DNA of 64,000 nucleotides from Chengkuizengella axinellae (GTDB taxonomy: Bacteria > Bacillota > Bacilli > Paenibacillales > KCTC-33759). Below are positions 35,579-44,877 of the stretch, piece after piece (within the stretch, counting starts at the first letter, position 1; every line of letters begins with the position of its first letter). Made by a program: the position numbers and the translations under genes. A model generated the notes under the pieces. That model worked only from the letters and a program-made list of their open reading frames with translations, did not search any database and was not told where the DNA came from. Location: the NCBI RefSeq assembly GCF_030730905.1, contig NZ_JAVAMP010000006.1:152133-216132 (forward strand), given 5' to 3'.

Positions 35579-36808
35579 TCATACTGAAACTCTTTTGCGT
35601 CTATGAAACACAAAACTTTTATCTTTTCTAAATAATAGTAAAACTAAAAATGCAACCGCCATAAAAATCATACATAAAATTACAACTTCACGGTACCCAT
35701 AATATTGGGATACTGCACCAAATAGTAAAAATCCTATCGTACTTCCTATCTTGGATGTATTCATGTAAAGTGTTGTTGCTGTGCCCGGTTCATCTGGAAT
35801 AAAATCTTGGAAATAACTGATTGCAATCCCATTTGTAATGGAGATGTATGCTGCACTTAAAATTTGAATTACATAAATCTGCCACGGCGCATCTACAAAC
35901 ATTAAGATAGAAAAATAAATCGTTGCTATGAAGACGCCTAGTTTTATTAAAACACTACTGTCTATTCTTGCAGCCAACAAACCAAATCCAAGCATAAATG
36001 GAATCTCAAATATAGGTGGTATACTAAATGCCAAACCCACATGTGTTTCTGTTCCGTGCAAGACTTTTGTTATAAATTGGGGCATATTCATCATATTGAT
36101 TGAATTGGCTGATGCAATAAGTATAAAAGCAAATAAATTAGCAAAAATATAAGGACGTACTATAAATTTCCTTAGATTAACAGGTTCTTTAGGTTTAGAA
36201 GCTTTTGGATTATGATGTTTTAGAAACTTAATGACAAAAAATAAGATGATTAAATAACCAGCAGCAGCAACTAAAAATAATCCTGTAAAATCATATCGTA
36301 ATAAAACAAATGCAGCCAAAGCTGGTCCTACTGTCCATGATAAAGCAAAGAACATTCGAAATAAGTTCATCGCATACGGCATTTCTTTAGAAGGTAAGTT
36401 TGCACGACCTACCGCTTCTCTAGCATATGCAAATACTTGTGGAAAACCTGATGAAGCTATCCCTATAAAAAAGGAAGCCACAAACAATAATAAGAAATAA
36501 TCGCGAATGTACGCATATAATACGTAGGCAATAAACGCTGAAATCGTTACCACAATTAAAATGCTTTTCCTCGTATATCGTCCATCAGATAGCTTTCCAA
36601 TATACGTACTGATAAATATGCCAACAATTGCTGAGATCGTCATAAATATCCCAAATGACATATTACTCATGCCTACTTCATCTATCCCAAACATCGAATT
36701 ATATGGGAAAATAAATGAAGCTGATATCCCGAACAAAATATTTAATAAAATTAAAGATTTATATTCTGGTATCTTTAAAATCTTAGATGTTTGATCAATA
36801 AAATTCAT
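35579..36808 (-). CDS. MFS transporter, SetA/efflux-like
   Basis: Major facilitator protein of 409 residues with twelve hydrophobic helices. STYIGKLSDGRYTRKSILI is the A-motif loop and GFPQVFAYAREAVGRANLPS follows helix 4, as in sugar-efflux (SetA-like) transporters. It converges with the preceding MFS gene. A terminator at 36855-36883 isolates it from the PadR/HAAS operon upstream. Substrate unknown. Confidence 0.82.
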   Translation of the reverse strand: MNFIDQTSKILKIPEYKSLILLNILFGISASFIFPYNSMFGIDEVGMSNMSFGIFMTISAIVGIFISTYIGKLSDGRYTRKSILIVVTISAFIAYVLYAYIRDYFLLLFVASFFIGIASSGFPQVFAYAREAVGRANLPSKEMPYAMNLFRMFFALSWTVGPALAAFVLLRYDFTGLFLVAAAGYLIILFFVIKFLKHHNPKASKPKEPVNLRKFIVRPYIFANLFAFILIASANSINMMNMPQFITKVLHGTETHVGLAFSIPPIFEIPFMLGFGLLAARIDSSVLIKLGVFIATIYFSILMFVDAPWQIYVIQILSAAYISITNGIAISYFQDFIPDEPGTATTLYMNTSKIGSTIGFLLFGAVSQYYGYREVVILCMIFMAVAFLVLLLFRKDKSFVFHRRKRVSV

Positions 36809-36854
36809 GTCAGTGTCTCTCCTGGATTGTTTGTCATTAAAAACACAAAAAAAA

Positions 36855-36883
36855 GAATCCGTAAAACATACGGATTTTTGAAT
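36855..36883 (-). terminator. Terminator after the PadR/HAAS operon
   Basis: On the minus strand AATCCGTA and TACGGATT form an eight-pair stem around a short loop, followed by C and eight T residues. It lies about 75 bases beyond the end of the HAAS protein gene and just upstream of the MFS gene. Confidence 0.75.
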
Positions 36884-36956
36884 CTATTAGATGATTATAT
36901 GTTATATCTATTTTTTTATCAATTGATCATATTTCCAGTTTTATTGAAAATCCTGC

Positions 36957-37664
36957 TTATACTTCCCTCTTAATGCGATATCTTTTCATAATGATCCATA
37001 CCAAAAGCAGTGCCAAGAAAATACTTATACTTCCACCTAATATACCTACAGAAAGGTATGTGAATTTCGTCATCCATATATCTACGATCCAGTATCCATT
37101 TCTGTAATCCTCACCATCTTTAATTAACCAATTTGTAAACCAAGCTCTGTCCTTATTATGATATTCACTGCCTCCAGAAAACTCTTTCCATGGATCGTCT
37201 TTAACAAAAGTTGCACTCATTTCATAAAAGTTTATATTACTTTCTAAAACAGAGGTCATAAATTGCTCAGTTTCCTCAGAAATTTCTTGCTCCGCACCTA
37301 GTTTTCCAAGCACACTATTTGCAAATTCCTGTCTCTCCGTTGTATTATGCCAGTCCATGAGTAAAAATACTACACTCAAAACAGTACCAAGCAAAAGAAT
37401 AGCTACTGCTGATAATATGATCTTCTTTTCAAATTTTTTCTTTACTTTCGTGAGTTTTAATATGATAGAACTGACTTCTTGTTCGCCTCCAAAACGTTCA
37501 ATGGCAATATTGATCGCTTCTTGTTCAGCGTATCCCTCTTCCTTCAGCTCATGTACGGCTTCAATAAGATGTGATCTCATCTCTTCTTTCAGTTCCTTTG
37601 TATCTTGATTGTTTCCACTTGTCTCTTTGTATATGGAATTTATATATTGATCTATTTGTTTCAT
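36957..37664 (-). CDS. HAAS-domain membrane protein (permease prefix domain)
   Basis: The protein has 235 residues. The N-terminal 75 form a HAAS/permease-prefix domain (KELKEEMRSHLIEAVHELKEEGY, INIAIERFGGEQEVS), followed by one membrane helix, an extracytoplasmic part of about 100 residues and a second helix near the C terminus. It starts one base after the PadR stop. HAAS proteins are membrane partners paired with PadR regulators in Firmicutes and are often linked to sensing of envelope stress. Confidence 0.82.
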   Translation of the reverse strand: MKQIDQYINSIYKETSGNNQDTKELKEEMRSHLIEAVHELKEEGYAEQEAINIAIERFGGEQEVSSIILKLTKVKKKFEKKIILSAVAILLLGTVLSVVFLLMDWHNTTERQEFANSVLGKLGAEQEISEETEQFMTSVLESNINFYEMSATFVKDDPWKEFSGGSEYHNKDRAWFTNWLIKDGEDYRNGYWIVDIWMTKFTYLSVGILGGSISIFLALLLVWIIMKRYRIKREV

Positions 37665-37665
37665 G

Positions 37666-38001
37666 TTAATTTCCTCCTTCCAAAAATGAATCCATCATAT
37701 TTTTTACAAATTTCCATTCCGTCCGTTTCAATTCTAATCCCTCTTCCCCCAGTGTGGTTAATTTATAATATTTTCTTCGTCCACCTGGTCCTTGTTCATC
37801 GCTCCAATACGATTCAATCCATTTATTTTTCTCTAATCGTTTTAAAGATAAGTATAATGTTCCTTCTTTTAATTCAAACTGATTATCGCTTTTTTCTCGT
37901 ACCATTTTAGCTAGTTCATAACCATACATATCTCGAAGAGATAACATCGAGAGGATTAATGTGTCTATATGTCCTTTGAGTACTTCTTTGTTGATTTCCA
38001 T
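37666..38001 (-). CDS. PadR-family transcriptional regulator
   Basis: Winged-helix regulator of about 111 residues. LKGHIDTLILSMLSLRDMYGYEL is the opening helix pair, FELKEGTLYLSLKRLEKNKWIESYW the recognition helix and wing, and GPGGRRKYYKLTTLGEEGL completes the PadR motif. ATG 38001 is chosen because GGAGGTGAT lies just upstream; an earlier in-frame ATG adds 17 atypical residues. It is paired with the HAAS protein. Confidence 0.9.
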   Translation of the reverse strand: MEINKEVLKGHIDTLILSMLSLRDMYGYELAKMVREKSDNQFELKEGTLYLSLKRLEKNKWIESYWSDEQGPGGRRKYYKLTTLGEEGLELKRTEWKFVKNMMDSFLEGGN

Positions 38002-38114
38002 TCCATCACCTCCTGATGAAATTATAATAATATATATTACTCTATAATGCAAGGTATTAAATTAAAAAAATACTTTGTTATGTAAAATGTGGAAAGAGGG
38101 GCTCAAATGCCCCA

Positions 38115-38408
38115 TTAGTATAGTAGTGAAATCGTCAATAAATTGAATAAAACTAAAGGAATAATAAATCCCCCATCAAAATATTGTCTGGTACGATGTT
38201 GATTGGAATGAACTCGTAAATATAGATGATCTCGATCCACTTTTACAATGGTTCCTTCGTGTAATTCTCCATCTATGGTCTGGATACTAACATGTCGGTT
38301 GATATTCCTATAACAAATGGCTTTCGCTTCATCTCTCATTTGCCTCAAAAGTTGTACTTTATGTGGTTCGTTCTGCCAAATCAATTGTGGTTGAACATTA
38401 CTTATCAT
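38115..38408 (-). CDS. Small hypothetical protein with Sm-like strand segment
   Basis: The protein has about 97 residues. The middle, RHVSIQTIDGELHEGTIVKV, reads as a strand-turn-strand unit like those in Sm/Hfq-like folds, and the C terminus is a hydrophobic segment (FIIPLVLFNLLTISLLY). I do not recognise the family. ATG 38408 follows GGAGGTG by ten bases. It lies downstream of a LuxR-type regulator on the same strand. Confidence 0.55.
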   Translation of the reverse strand: MISNVQPQLIWQNEPHKVQLLRQMRDEAKAICYRNINRHVSIQTIDGELHEGTIVKVDRDHLYLRVHSNQHRTRQYFDGGFIIPLVLFNLLTISLLY

Positions 38409-38480
38409 TATAATTAACACCTCCGAAACTTATTGACATTCATTTTATGTATTTCCTTATGGGACTGTGAAAAATTTATC

Positions 38481-38714
38481 TCAGTGATTTATAATCATTG
38501 AAAAAAGCTGTCGTGTTGATTTAATATTCATTTTTGAAAACATATTCCCAATGTGATTTTTCACAGTCTTCTCACTGATACACAATTCATTCCCTATTTC
38601 TTTATTATCCAGTCCAGTTTTAGCAAGCAGGATTAACACCTCTTTCTCACGAGGTGTTAGTCTATATTTTTCCTGTAAATTATATACTGTTAATTTTAAT
38701 GCATCCAATTCCAT
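38481..38714 (-). CDS. Stand-alone LuxR/GerE-type HTH regulator
   Basis: The protein has 77 residues and is almost only a LuxR-type helix-turn-helix: LTPREKEVLILLAKTGLDNK followed by EIGNELCISEKTVKNHIGNM. No receiver or ligand domain is present, as in GerE. AAGGAGG lies before the ATG. It starts 21 bases after the glycine-rich protein gene, at the downstream end of the Tad-like locus, and could control that locus or a developmental step. Confidence 0.88.
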   Translation of the reverse strand: MELDALKLTVYNLQEKYRLTPREKEVLILLAKTGLDNKEIGNELCISEKTVKNHIGNMFSKMNIKSTRQLFSMIINH

Positions 38715-38735
38715 GATTACTGGCCTCCTTAACTT

Positions 38736-41240
38736 TTAAAATTCAGGTTCCTCTATTTTCATTTCCGCTGTAGATTTAACAGTGAGCATTGGTTCCCAAG
38801 TCCCGCCCCCAAGATAACGGACAACAGGGAACATTAATGGCACCCTATATTCAACGGTAACACGTACAGGATTACTAGATGCATCAATAGTAATATCATG
38901 ATCCTTATCAAATCTCCTGCCTGTCCAATATATATTATTTTCATCTACAAGTGAGAAATCGAATATTCGCCACTCAGAAGCAGCTCCTTTAACTTCAATA
39001 TTTGTAAATTGTTGCTGCTGACTACTGTCCACTCCTCCATTGATTACGGTATATACTAATTTGTAAGTACCAGAAACCGAAGGAGGTATAATCCATGCTG
39101 TAAACATCATCCTGTTATACGAGGATAGGTTTGTATTCATTTGAATGGATTGATCATGTTCAAGAGAATCTTCAATATACCATTCAAGTTTAACAACAGT
39201 TGCATCCCGTTCTAATGTTTTATCTTCTAAGTTTTTAAAGGATATTTCTACTCTCTTCTTTTCATTAACAAGCCATTCTGATGGAAATAAATTATCTTCA
39301 GAAAAATCTACCTTTAAACCAGTTGATACGTTGATATCAGAGAATTCTTGCATCTTATCAGCTAAATTCCCAAAGCGATCTTGTAATTTATATCTAACGG
39401 TATATTCCCCTCCTACGAGAGAAGGAACATTTATATCTATATTTAATTCACGGCTTACAGAAGAATTTGTATCAGGTACGTTATATTGCAACATTGTTTT
39501 TTGATCATGACGATCTATGAATTCAATGATGAGATCTACATTTTTCCAACTAATGCCCCTATTCGGGTTTGAGAGATTTATATTTATAGGAAAGTTATCA
39601 TCCACTGTGATCAAATTAGGAAATTGATTCCCTTCAACATGACCCACGCTTTGCACAGTTATTGTAACTAAACCGTGACCTGTTCTTGCACCAGAAGCAT
39701 TGGATTGGTTCGTTCCACTATTATAAGAACCACCACCTCCGCCACCACTTCCATTACCATAATAACTAGCACCACCGGAGTATCCACCCCCACCTCCAGC
39801 GCCAAAGTTACTGCAAGGTTCGCCTAGTCCACCTGCTCCACCTCCAAAACCACCATCCCCTGTGCTGCTCGTACCTGCTGAACCACCTGCTCCACCAGAT
39901 AATGGTCTGTTGCCACCTTGAGCTATTCCATCATCCCCGCTTTGATTTGTTCCATTTGAATACCACCCAGCTGCACCTTTATTCCCACCATGTCCACTTG
40001 AACCTGGATGTCCTACTTGATTAGATGTACTGCTGCTATTACCTAACGTTCCAGAATTTAAAACCGTACCATCCATACCAGCTTCTTTATGTCCAGCACC
40101 ACCACCTCCACCTGCTGCTATAAACAATTGTTCATTGTGTGTTTTCCATACAAAGGAACCACCTCCACCACCAGTATTACAATTATCTAAGTTTTCACCT
40201 TGTTGACCGACAAGGATGCTAAAGGACTCCCCTGCACTAATCATAAAATCCCCTCCTATACTTGCCCCTTTCCCCCCATTGCCTCCTTCCGAATTTCCAC
40301 CCTGTGCTCCCCAAACCTCAATTCGATATGTTGCTGTATAGGGTGCGGTCCAAACTTGAATCGTACCATTTCTACCAATAGAAGTATGATTAAAGGTTGC
40401 ATTATAATTTTCATCATTTCCAGCATCCCATAAAACAAGGAACTCAGATTCCAGTGTTATTACAACGAGACCATGGGCAGATCTAGATCCTGAACTGCTA
40501 GCTTGATTTGATCCCGCATTGTATGAATATCCCCCAGTTGCATATGAACCGTTCGAACCACCGTTGCCCCCTCGGTATCCACCGCCTCCTCCCGGACCTG
40601 AACAGCTCTCATCATCGTCATCTCCACCTCCGCCTCCACCAAAACCACCTGAAGCACCTCCATCATCACCTGGCCCACCGTATCCTCCGTTTAAAAAGCT
40701 GTATCCCCCATGCGTTGTATGTCCATCTTCTCCATCTAAACTGAATCCACCACCTCCTGCTGCACCATCTCCCCCTGAATTACCACCGTCAGGAGAAGAA
40801 GAGTATGTACCTTTTCCATCACTTGAAGTTGTGCTGTAACATGCACCTCCGCCTCCACCAGCAATGATTAATGGCAAATCTGAATTTGCAACTACAAAAG
40901 TACCTCCACCACCACTTGGCGCACTATTGGAGTAACTCCCTTCTTGTCCCACAAGAATCTTTATACTGTCCTCGGCAGTCAGCTCAAATGTTCCAGATAC
41001 ATAAGCACCTTTACCGCCATATCTCCCTCCTTCAGCCCCCCATGCTTCAATGGTGTATTCTGCCGTTTCTGGCACAGTCCATGTTTGAATCGTACCTGAA
41101 GAACCTGTTGATGTATTTTTAAATGTATAGGTTGTTTGGCCGTTAGAGTTCAACTCTACGATCTCAACTGCTGTTCCTTTAGATAAGGGATAGAATATAA
41201 GAATGAAGATCAATAAATAGACTGCATTTTTTTTAAACAT
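38736..41240 (-). CDS. Large secreted protein with two glycine-rich domains
   Basis: The protein has 834 residues and a signal peptide (LLIFILIFYPLSKGTAVEI). Two tandem copies of a glycine-rich domain occupy about 35-270 and 280-535; each opens with a beta part (TIQTWTVPETAEYTIEAWGA, IQVWTAPYTATYRIEVWGAQ) and continues in runs such as GGGGTFVV and GGGGGYSGG, resembling the glycine-rich ligand-binding module known from ALK-type receptors and from many bacterial secreted proteins. The last 290 residues form Ig-like beta domains. It has no SLH or LPXTG anchor. It follows the TadE-like gene by 30 bases, so it may be a structural partner or cargo of that apparatus. Confidence 0.75.
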   Translation of the reverse strand: MFKKNAVYLLIFILIFYPLSKGTAVEIVELNSNGQTTYTFKNTSTGSSGTIQTWTVPETAEYTIEAWGAEGGRYGGKGAYVSGTFELTAEDSIKILVGQEGSYSNSAPSGGGGTFVVANSDLPLIIAGGGGGACYSTTSSDGKGTYSSSPDGGNSGGDGAAGGGGFSLDGEDGHTTHGGYSFLNGGYGGPGDDGGASGGFGGGGGGDDDDESCSGPGGGGGYRGGNGGSNGSYATGGYSYNAGSNQASSSGSRSAHGLVVITLESEFLVLWDAGNDENYNATFNHTSIGRNGTIQVWTAPYTATYRIEVWGAQGGNSEGGNGGKGASIGGDFMISAGESFSILVGQQGENLDNCNTGGGGGSFVWKTHNEQLFIAAGGGGGAGHKEAGMDGTVLNSGTLGNSSSTSNQVGHPGSSGHGGNKGAAGWYSNGTNQSGDDGIAQGGNRPLSGGAGGSAGTSSTGDGGFGGGAGGLGEPCSNFGAGGGGGYSGGASYYGNGSGGGGGGSYNSGTNQSNASGARTGHGLVTITVQSVGHVEGNQFPNLITVDDNFPININLSNPNRGISWKNVDLIIEFIDRHDQKTMLQYNVPDTNSSVSRELNIDINVPSLVGGEYTVRYKLQDRFGNLADKMQEFSDINVSTGLKVDFSEDNLFPSEWLVNEKKRVEISFKNLEDKTLERDATVVKLEWYIEDSLEHDQSIQMNTNLSSYNRMMFTAWIIPPSVSGTYKLVYTVINGGVDSSQQQQFTNIEVKGAASEWRIFDFSLVDENNIYWTGRRFDKDHDITIDASSNPVRVTVEYRVPLMFPVVRYLGGGTWEPMLTVKSTAEMKIEEPEF

Positions 41241-41270
41241 GCTCTCCTCCTTTTTCCTTTGTGACTCAAT

Positions 41271-41837
41271 TTACTCACTATCTAAAATTACACCGCTGAC
41301 CATTTCAGATTCTCCTATATATGAATGGTTTGTTTCTGTATCCTCTATCGTTCCTTCTGTATATGCATCATGATCTATATCCGCTTCCATTGTGACTTCC
41401 TTCACCATTAGAGATACGTTTTTGTTTATATAAAGGTCTAATTGTGTTTTTAAATTTTCATCAAGCACATATAGATCTAGATTTCCTAGTGCATTTAAAC
41501 GATAGTGGTCTCCTTCTTTATATAAAATCCCTTGTATATAACCATTAGGTAGATTTGATTCCTGACCAACCGAACTCACACTATTTACAGGTAAATGCGC
41601 GGTTATAATTTCTTCAGCAATCTGTTTTGTTTTACCGCTGCTCCTAGAAACAGCATATTCTCTTACCGCTGCCCATGCTGCCTCTCCTACAGTTTGTTTT
41701 GCGCTTACTACCCCAAAAAGAATCACACCCCCATATATCAATCCAAATACAATAGGGATAGCTAAAGCATACTGAATAAAATCTCCTTTGTTATTTTTGA
41801 TCATGCCTTTGATCTTGTTAAACTGCAAAAACAGCAA
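41271..41837 (-). CDS. TadE-like pseudopilin
   Basis: The protein has about 188 residues. After a basic start comes KGDFIQYALAIPIVFGLIYG, the GD/E-type hydrophobic helix of TadE/F pseudopilins, followed by an extracytoplasmic part. The start is uncertain: a TTG at 41837 overlaps the end of the peptidase gene and has GGGGGTG upstream, while an ATG at 41804 would begin MIKNNKGDF. It lies between the prepilin peptidase gene and the glycine-rich protein gene. Confidence 0.7.
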   Translation of the reverse strand: MLFLQFNKIKGMIKNNKGDFIQYALAIPIVFGLIYGGVILFGVVSAKQTVGEAAWAAVREYAVSRSSGKTKQIAEEIITAHLPVNSVSSVGQESNLPNGYIQGILYKEGDHYRLNALGNLDLYVLDENLKTQLDLYINKNVSLMVKEVTMEADIDHDAYTEGTIEDTETNHSYIGESEMVSGVILDSE

Positions 41838-42219
41838 TTAACTGCACCCCCAATGCTGATAAAAACAAAAATGGGGCAAAAGCCATCGATTTTCTTCTCA
41901 TTATTAAGGTAAAAGCTAAAGCTAATAAACATGCGATCCATAAAATCCACATCACCCCTAAGCCAAAAGCGATACCTAAGCCTAATAGTATCTTCACATC
42001 TCCTCCGCCAACCCAATCTTGATTGAATAAAGCCATTATTAGTAGAATCCCTCCACCAATGAATGCACCATAGAGCGAGTACATCGGTTGACCCAATAAA
42101 AAGAAACCAGATATACCTAAGATGATAGGCACCGTATTGGGAATGATTTTATAACGTGCATCAAATATAGCGACAAATAAAAAAACAGACCAGAATACAA
42201 TATTTAGAAAAATACTCAT
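41818..42219 (-). CDS. Prepilin peptidase (TadV/CpaA type)
   Basis: Membrane aspartic protease of 133 residues that processes Flp-type prepilins. The first catalytic Asp is in FVAIFDARYKIIPN and the second in DWVGGGDVKILLGLG. The N-methyltransferase half of PilD is absent, as usual for CpaA. AAAGGAGAC lies before the ATG. It lies within the pseudopilin gene run, 11 bases after a TadE-like gene. Confidence 0.9.
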   Translation of the reverse strand: MSIFLNIVFWSVFLFVAIFDARYKIIPNTVPIILGISGFFLLGQPMYSLYGAFIGGGILLIMALFNQDWVGGGDVKILLGLGIAFGLGVMWILWIACLLALAFTLIMRRKSMAFAPFLFLSALGVQLIAVFAV

Positions 42220-42230
42220 TTTAGTCTCCT

Positions 42231-42656
42231 TTAAAATATTTTTGTACCGTCTTTAATTTCAATAGGATAAACAACGCTTCTTTCCAATTCATTCTGGATA
42301 TCAACTTCCATCATGGACCACACAAAAGAAAAAGCATTTGCTGTCAATTCGGAAGTGACTGTTACGATTGCATAGTCGCTCATCCCATCATGTGTTAAAC
42401 TAATTTCAACATCTTTTATCTGTGCTAAATTACTTGTTAGACTATTAAATGATCCAGTGGCAATCTGCGTAGCTTGTGATATATTCTGGAATCTGGCAAA
42501 ATCTCTAGCTGCCTCACGACTCGCCGCAGATGTCCCTTGCAAAACGATTAAACGAATTCCCATATCAAATACAAAAGCAATGATAAAAACTAAAATAGGT
42601 AAAACAAGTGCAGCCTCCATTAATGATCCTCGTTTGTTTTTGATTATATTTTTCAA
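42231..42656 (-). CDS. TadE-family pseudopilin
   Basis: The protein has about 141 residues. KNKRGSLMEAALVLPILVFI is the characteristic TadE N terminus, with Glu five residues after the processing Gly-Ser region. A TTG at 42656 is taken as start because GGGGG lies six bases upstream and the TadG-like gene ends just before; a frame extension to 42716 would overlap that gene by 50 bases. The extracytoplasmic part holds beta strands without other motifs. Confidence 0.82.
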   Translation of the reverse strand: MKNIIKNKRGSLMEAALVLPILVFIIAFVFDMGIRLIVLQGTSAASREAARDFARFQNISQATQIATGSFNSLTSNLAQIKDVEISLTHDGMSDYAIVTVTSELTANAFSFVWSMMEVDIQNELERSVVYPIEIKDGTKIF

Positions 42657-42666
42657 ATCTATCCCC

Positions 42667-43293
42667 CTATTCAATCTGTATTTTGGTTCTAGATACCGCA
42701 TCTGCTTCCATGACAATTTCGCCTAACTCATCCACCGGTGAATCTGTTCCTGAAATAAAGGCTAACATTCGGAGTGCAGGAGCAATCAAAGCCGTTTTGA
42801 CATGTATTGTTGCTTTAAAATAATATTGATCTACATCGCTGTAATCTCTACGATCATCAGTTACCCCTATTCCCGTAATCGCATCTGACATTCCACTTGC
42901 CAGTATTTCACCATATAATTCACTGGTATATACGGTAATTCTAGTACCTCCATCATCTCCCCAACCAAGTACATCCATGTTTTTTCTGAATGATTTATAA
43001 GCATAGTTAAACGCTTCTTGCTGACTGTTAATAATCGTATAGTTCTCAACCACAGGGACTATGTCTGTAAGATTTCCGTCATTGTCATACTCATTTTCAT
43101 AAATGATTTCTGTATTAATCTCAGCTCTTAACACTCCTGCCAAAGCAGCAGCATCTACAACGGCCTGCAATTCATTATGAATCACTCTTAGCTGATTAAA
43201 CTCTAGAACTAAAGCAGCTAAACCAATTAAAACTGGAATGATATAAGCAGCCATAAGCAAGTATCCTCTTTGACCACCCAGTACTTTTTTCAA
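42667..43293 (-). CDS. TadG-like pilus assembly protein
   Basis: The protein has about 208 residues. GGQRGYLLMAAYIIPVLIGLAALVLEFNQLR is the TadG-type N-terminal helix, here read as RGYLLMAAYIIPVLIGL plus ALVLEFNQLR, followed by VVDAAALAGVLRAE, the conserved Tad-domain region. TTG 43293 has AAAGGAGG eight bases upstream; an ATG at 43323 is also in frame. It opens the run TadG-TadE-peptidase-TadE. Confidence 0.82.
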   Translation of the reverse strand: MKKVLGGQRGYLLMAAYIIPVLIGLAALVLEFNQLRVIHNELQAVVDAAALAGVLRAEINTEIIYENEYDNDGNLTDIVPVVENYTIINSQQEAFNYAYKSFRKNMDVLGWGDDGGTRITVYTSELYGEILASGMSDAITGIGVTDDRRDYSDVDQYYFKATIHVKTALIAPALRMLAFISGTDSPVDELGEIVMEADAVSRTKIQIE

Positions 43294-43337
43294 CCTTAAA
43301 GCCTCCTTTGATTTATTGATCATTTTTTCTGAAACAT

Positions 43338-43361
43338 AAAGAAAACTCGCTGATTGGCGAG
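43338..43361 (-). terminator. Weak terminator-like hairpin upstream of TadG-like gene
   Basis: On the minus strand CTCGC and GCGAG pair around CAATCA and are followed by TTTTCTTT. With only five pairs it would be a weak terminator or attenuator between the secreted-protein genes and the pseudopilin genes. The 180 bases from 43362 to 43540 hold no gene that I can see. Confidence 0.35.
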
Positions 43362-43540
43362 CCTTGCAGGTGAAGACAGAAGGGGTAGTTACACTTATAC
43401 CTTATTCAAGTAAATTTTTTGAAAATCTTAAAGTGCAAATAAGGATGTTCGATTCCCATCCCTTTCTCAAAGCTGTATTAGATTTTTAGTTAAAACTTAA
43501 TTGAATGTAAGAAACTTGGTCGTATTAAATGAACATTCTT

Positions 43541-44866
43541 TTAGTTATTACTCGAATCTTGAGGAGGGGGGTTACATGAAAAACGCTCTTCAGCGGTTTT
43601 CTTCCACCCTGTAACAGATATTTTTTCACGATCACTATCTGTGTGCGTATACCATTTTGTATCTCCATCAATGGTTACATCGTTTTCTGTTGTTTCACTT
43701 GTAGAAGGTCCAGATGTAGAGCCATTAGGAGTTAAGTTGTAACTTTGACTGCTTGGTCCAACATTAACGGTAACTGAAATAGGAATATTACTATTGTTAG
43801 AAACACTGGATGAAACCGTATAACTGGCTCCAAACCATGTGTATGTTACATCATGTTTATCTGGTCCATATGTACAGCCTGTGGATTCTGATTTCACATC
43901 TGTTTGCATGGCAACATCGGATTGACTACTAGACAATGAAATTCCCGCTGATGCAATAATATATGTAAATGAATCTTGACTTTCTTTAATAGAAGGAGCC
44001 GATCTTGAATAATCAAAGGTACCTATAAACGTTTGCGTATTCGTGCGGTCCTTTGTTGGAATAGCAATCTCTGACCCTCTTATCGTTTGTCCAGGGGAAA
44101 TCATTCCTGTTTCTAGTGTTTTTCTTCCTCTCGCATCATCAATTTCTAACTTATATTCAAAATCGATTGTATTTGGATTCCGAAATGTCCAGTCCGTTCC
44201 AAATGATCCTTCAGAACTTGCGTTATTTGTATTGAGCGTCACTTCAGGATATAAAAATTCAATATATAGTGGCACATCAGGGTACCATGAGCCGAGTTCA
44301 CGAATTTGTTCATAATCTGGATGCACATCAGGATGTAGATTCTCAGTCACTCGTACAATAATTTCATAGTTTGTAAAACCTTCATGCCTTTTCACACTAT
44401 CAAAAGTTAATTCCCTCGTTCCTGGATTTAGCACTAGATCATTGACTTCTTGTTCCATGAATTCATTTCTCACTTCTGAATCTGGACTTAAATTTTTAAT
44501 GTGTACATTCACTTTAATGTTAAAGTAGTTTGGGTTGTTCAGCGTCATAATGATTTCATGATTCCCTACAGCTGCTTGTCTAAGGGTTGCAGTTGGTGTA
44601 TGAATTGTATCTCTCACCGTAATGTATTCTGTTTTCTCAATGATTTGAGTTTGGGTTTCAAATCTTGAAGTGTCTACCCAAACTTGACCAGTCGGTGGGG
44701 ATGGATAAAAAACACGCTGTCCATCAACTTCTTCCCACAAACCGTTGACGACCCACGTGTTTCCATGTTCATCTTTTAATTCCTCTGTTACGTAAGTGCC
44801 TGCATAGACTATGGTTGTTGTAACTAAACAAAATAGAAGGATGAAAAGAAGAGTTGTTTTTTTCAT
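43541..44866 (-). CDS. Secreted beta-rich protein of unknown function
   Basis: The protein has about 441 residues with a signal peptide (TTLLFILLFCLVTTTIVYAG). The rest is rich in beta strands and Thr/Ser, with Ig-like stretches (AAVGNHEIIMTLNNPNYF, VTLNTNNASSEGS), and ends in a Cys-containing tail (RFSCNPPPQDSSNN). No known domain is evident. ATG 44866 follows GGGGTGGA. It lies 11 bases after the large secreted protein gene, with which it shares style and probably an apparatus. Confidence 0.65.
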   Translation of the reverse strand: MKKTTLLFILLFCLVTTTIVYAGTYVTEELKDEHGNTWVVNGLWEEVDGQRVFYPSPPTGQVWVDTSRFETQTQIIEKTEYITVRDTIHTPTATLRQAAVGNHEIIMTLNNPNYFNIKVNVHIKNLSPDSEVRNEFMEQEVNDLVLNPGTRELTFDSVKRHEGFTNYEIIVRVTENLHPDVHPDYEQIRELGSWYPDVPLYIEFLYPEVTLNTNNASSEGSFGTDWTFRNPNTIDFEYKLEIDDARGRKTLETGMISPGQTIRGSEIAIPTKDRTNTQTFIGTFDYSRSAPSIKESQDSFTYIIASAGISLSSSQSDVAMQTDVKSESTGCTYGPDKHDVTYTWFGASYTVSSSVSNNSNIPISVTVNVGPSSQSYNLTPNGSTSGPSTSETTENDVTIDGDTKWYTHTDSDREKISVTGWKKTAEERFSCNPPPQDSSNN

Positions 44867-44877
44867 ATATTCCACCC

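Noticed and set aside
40519..40839. Proline-rich plus-strand frame opposite the glycine-rich gene
   Set aside because: It is the complement of Gly codons and has no ribosome binding site.
43420..43475. tRNA T-arm-like GTTCGATTC segment
   Set aside because: No acceptor, D or anticodon arms can be built around it.
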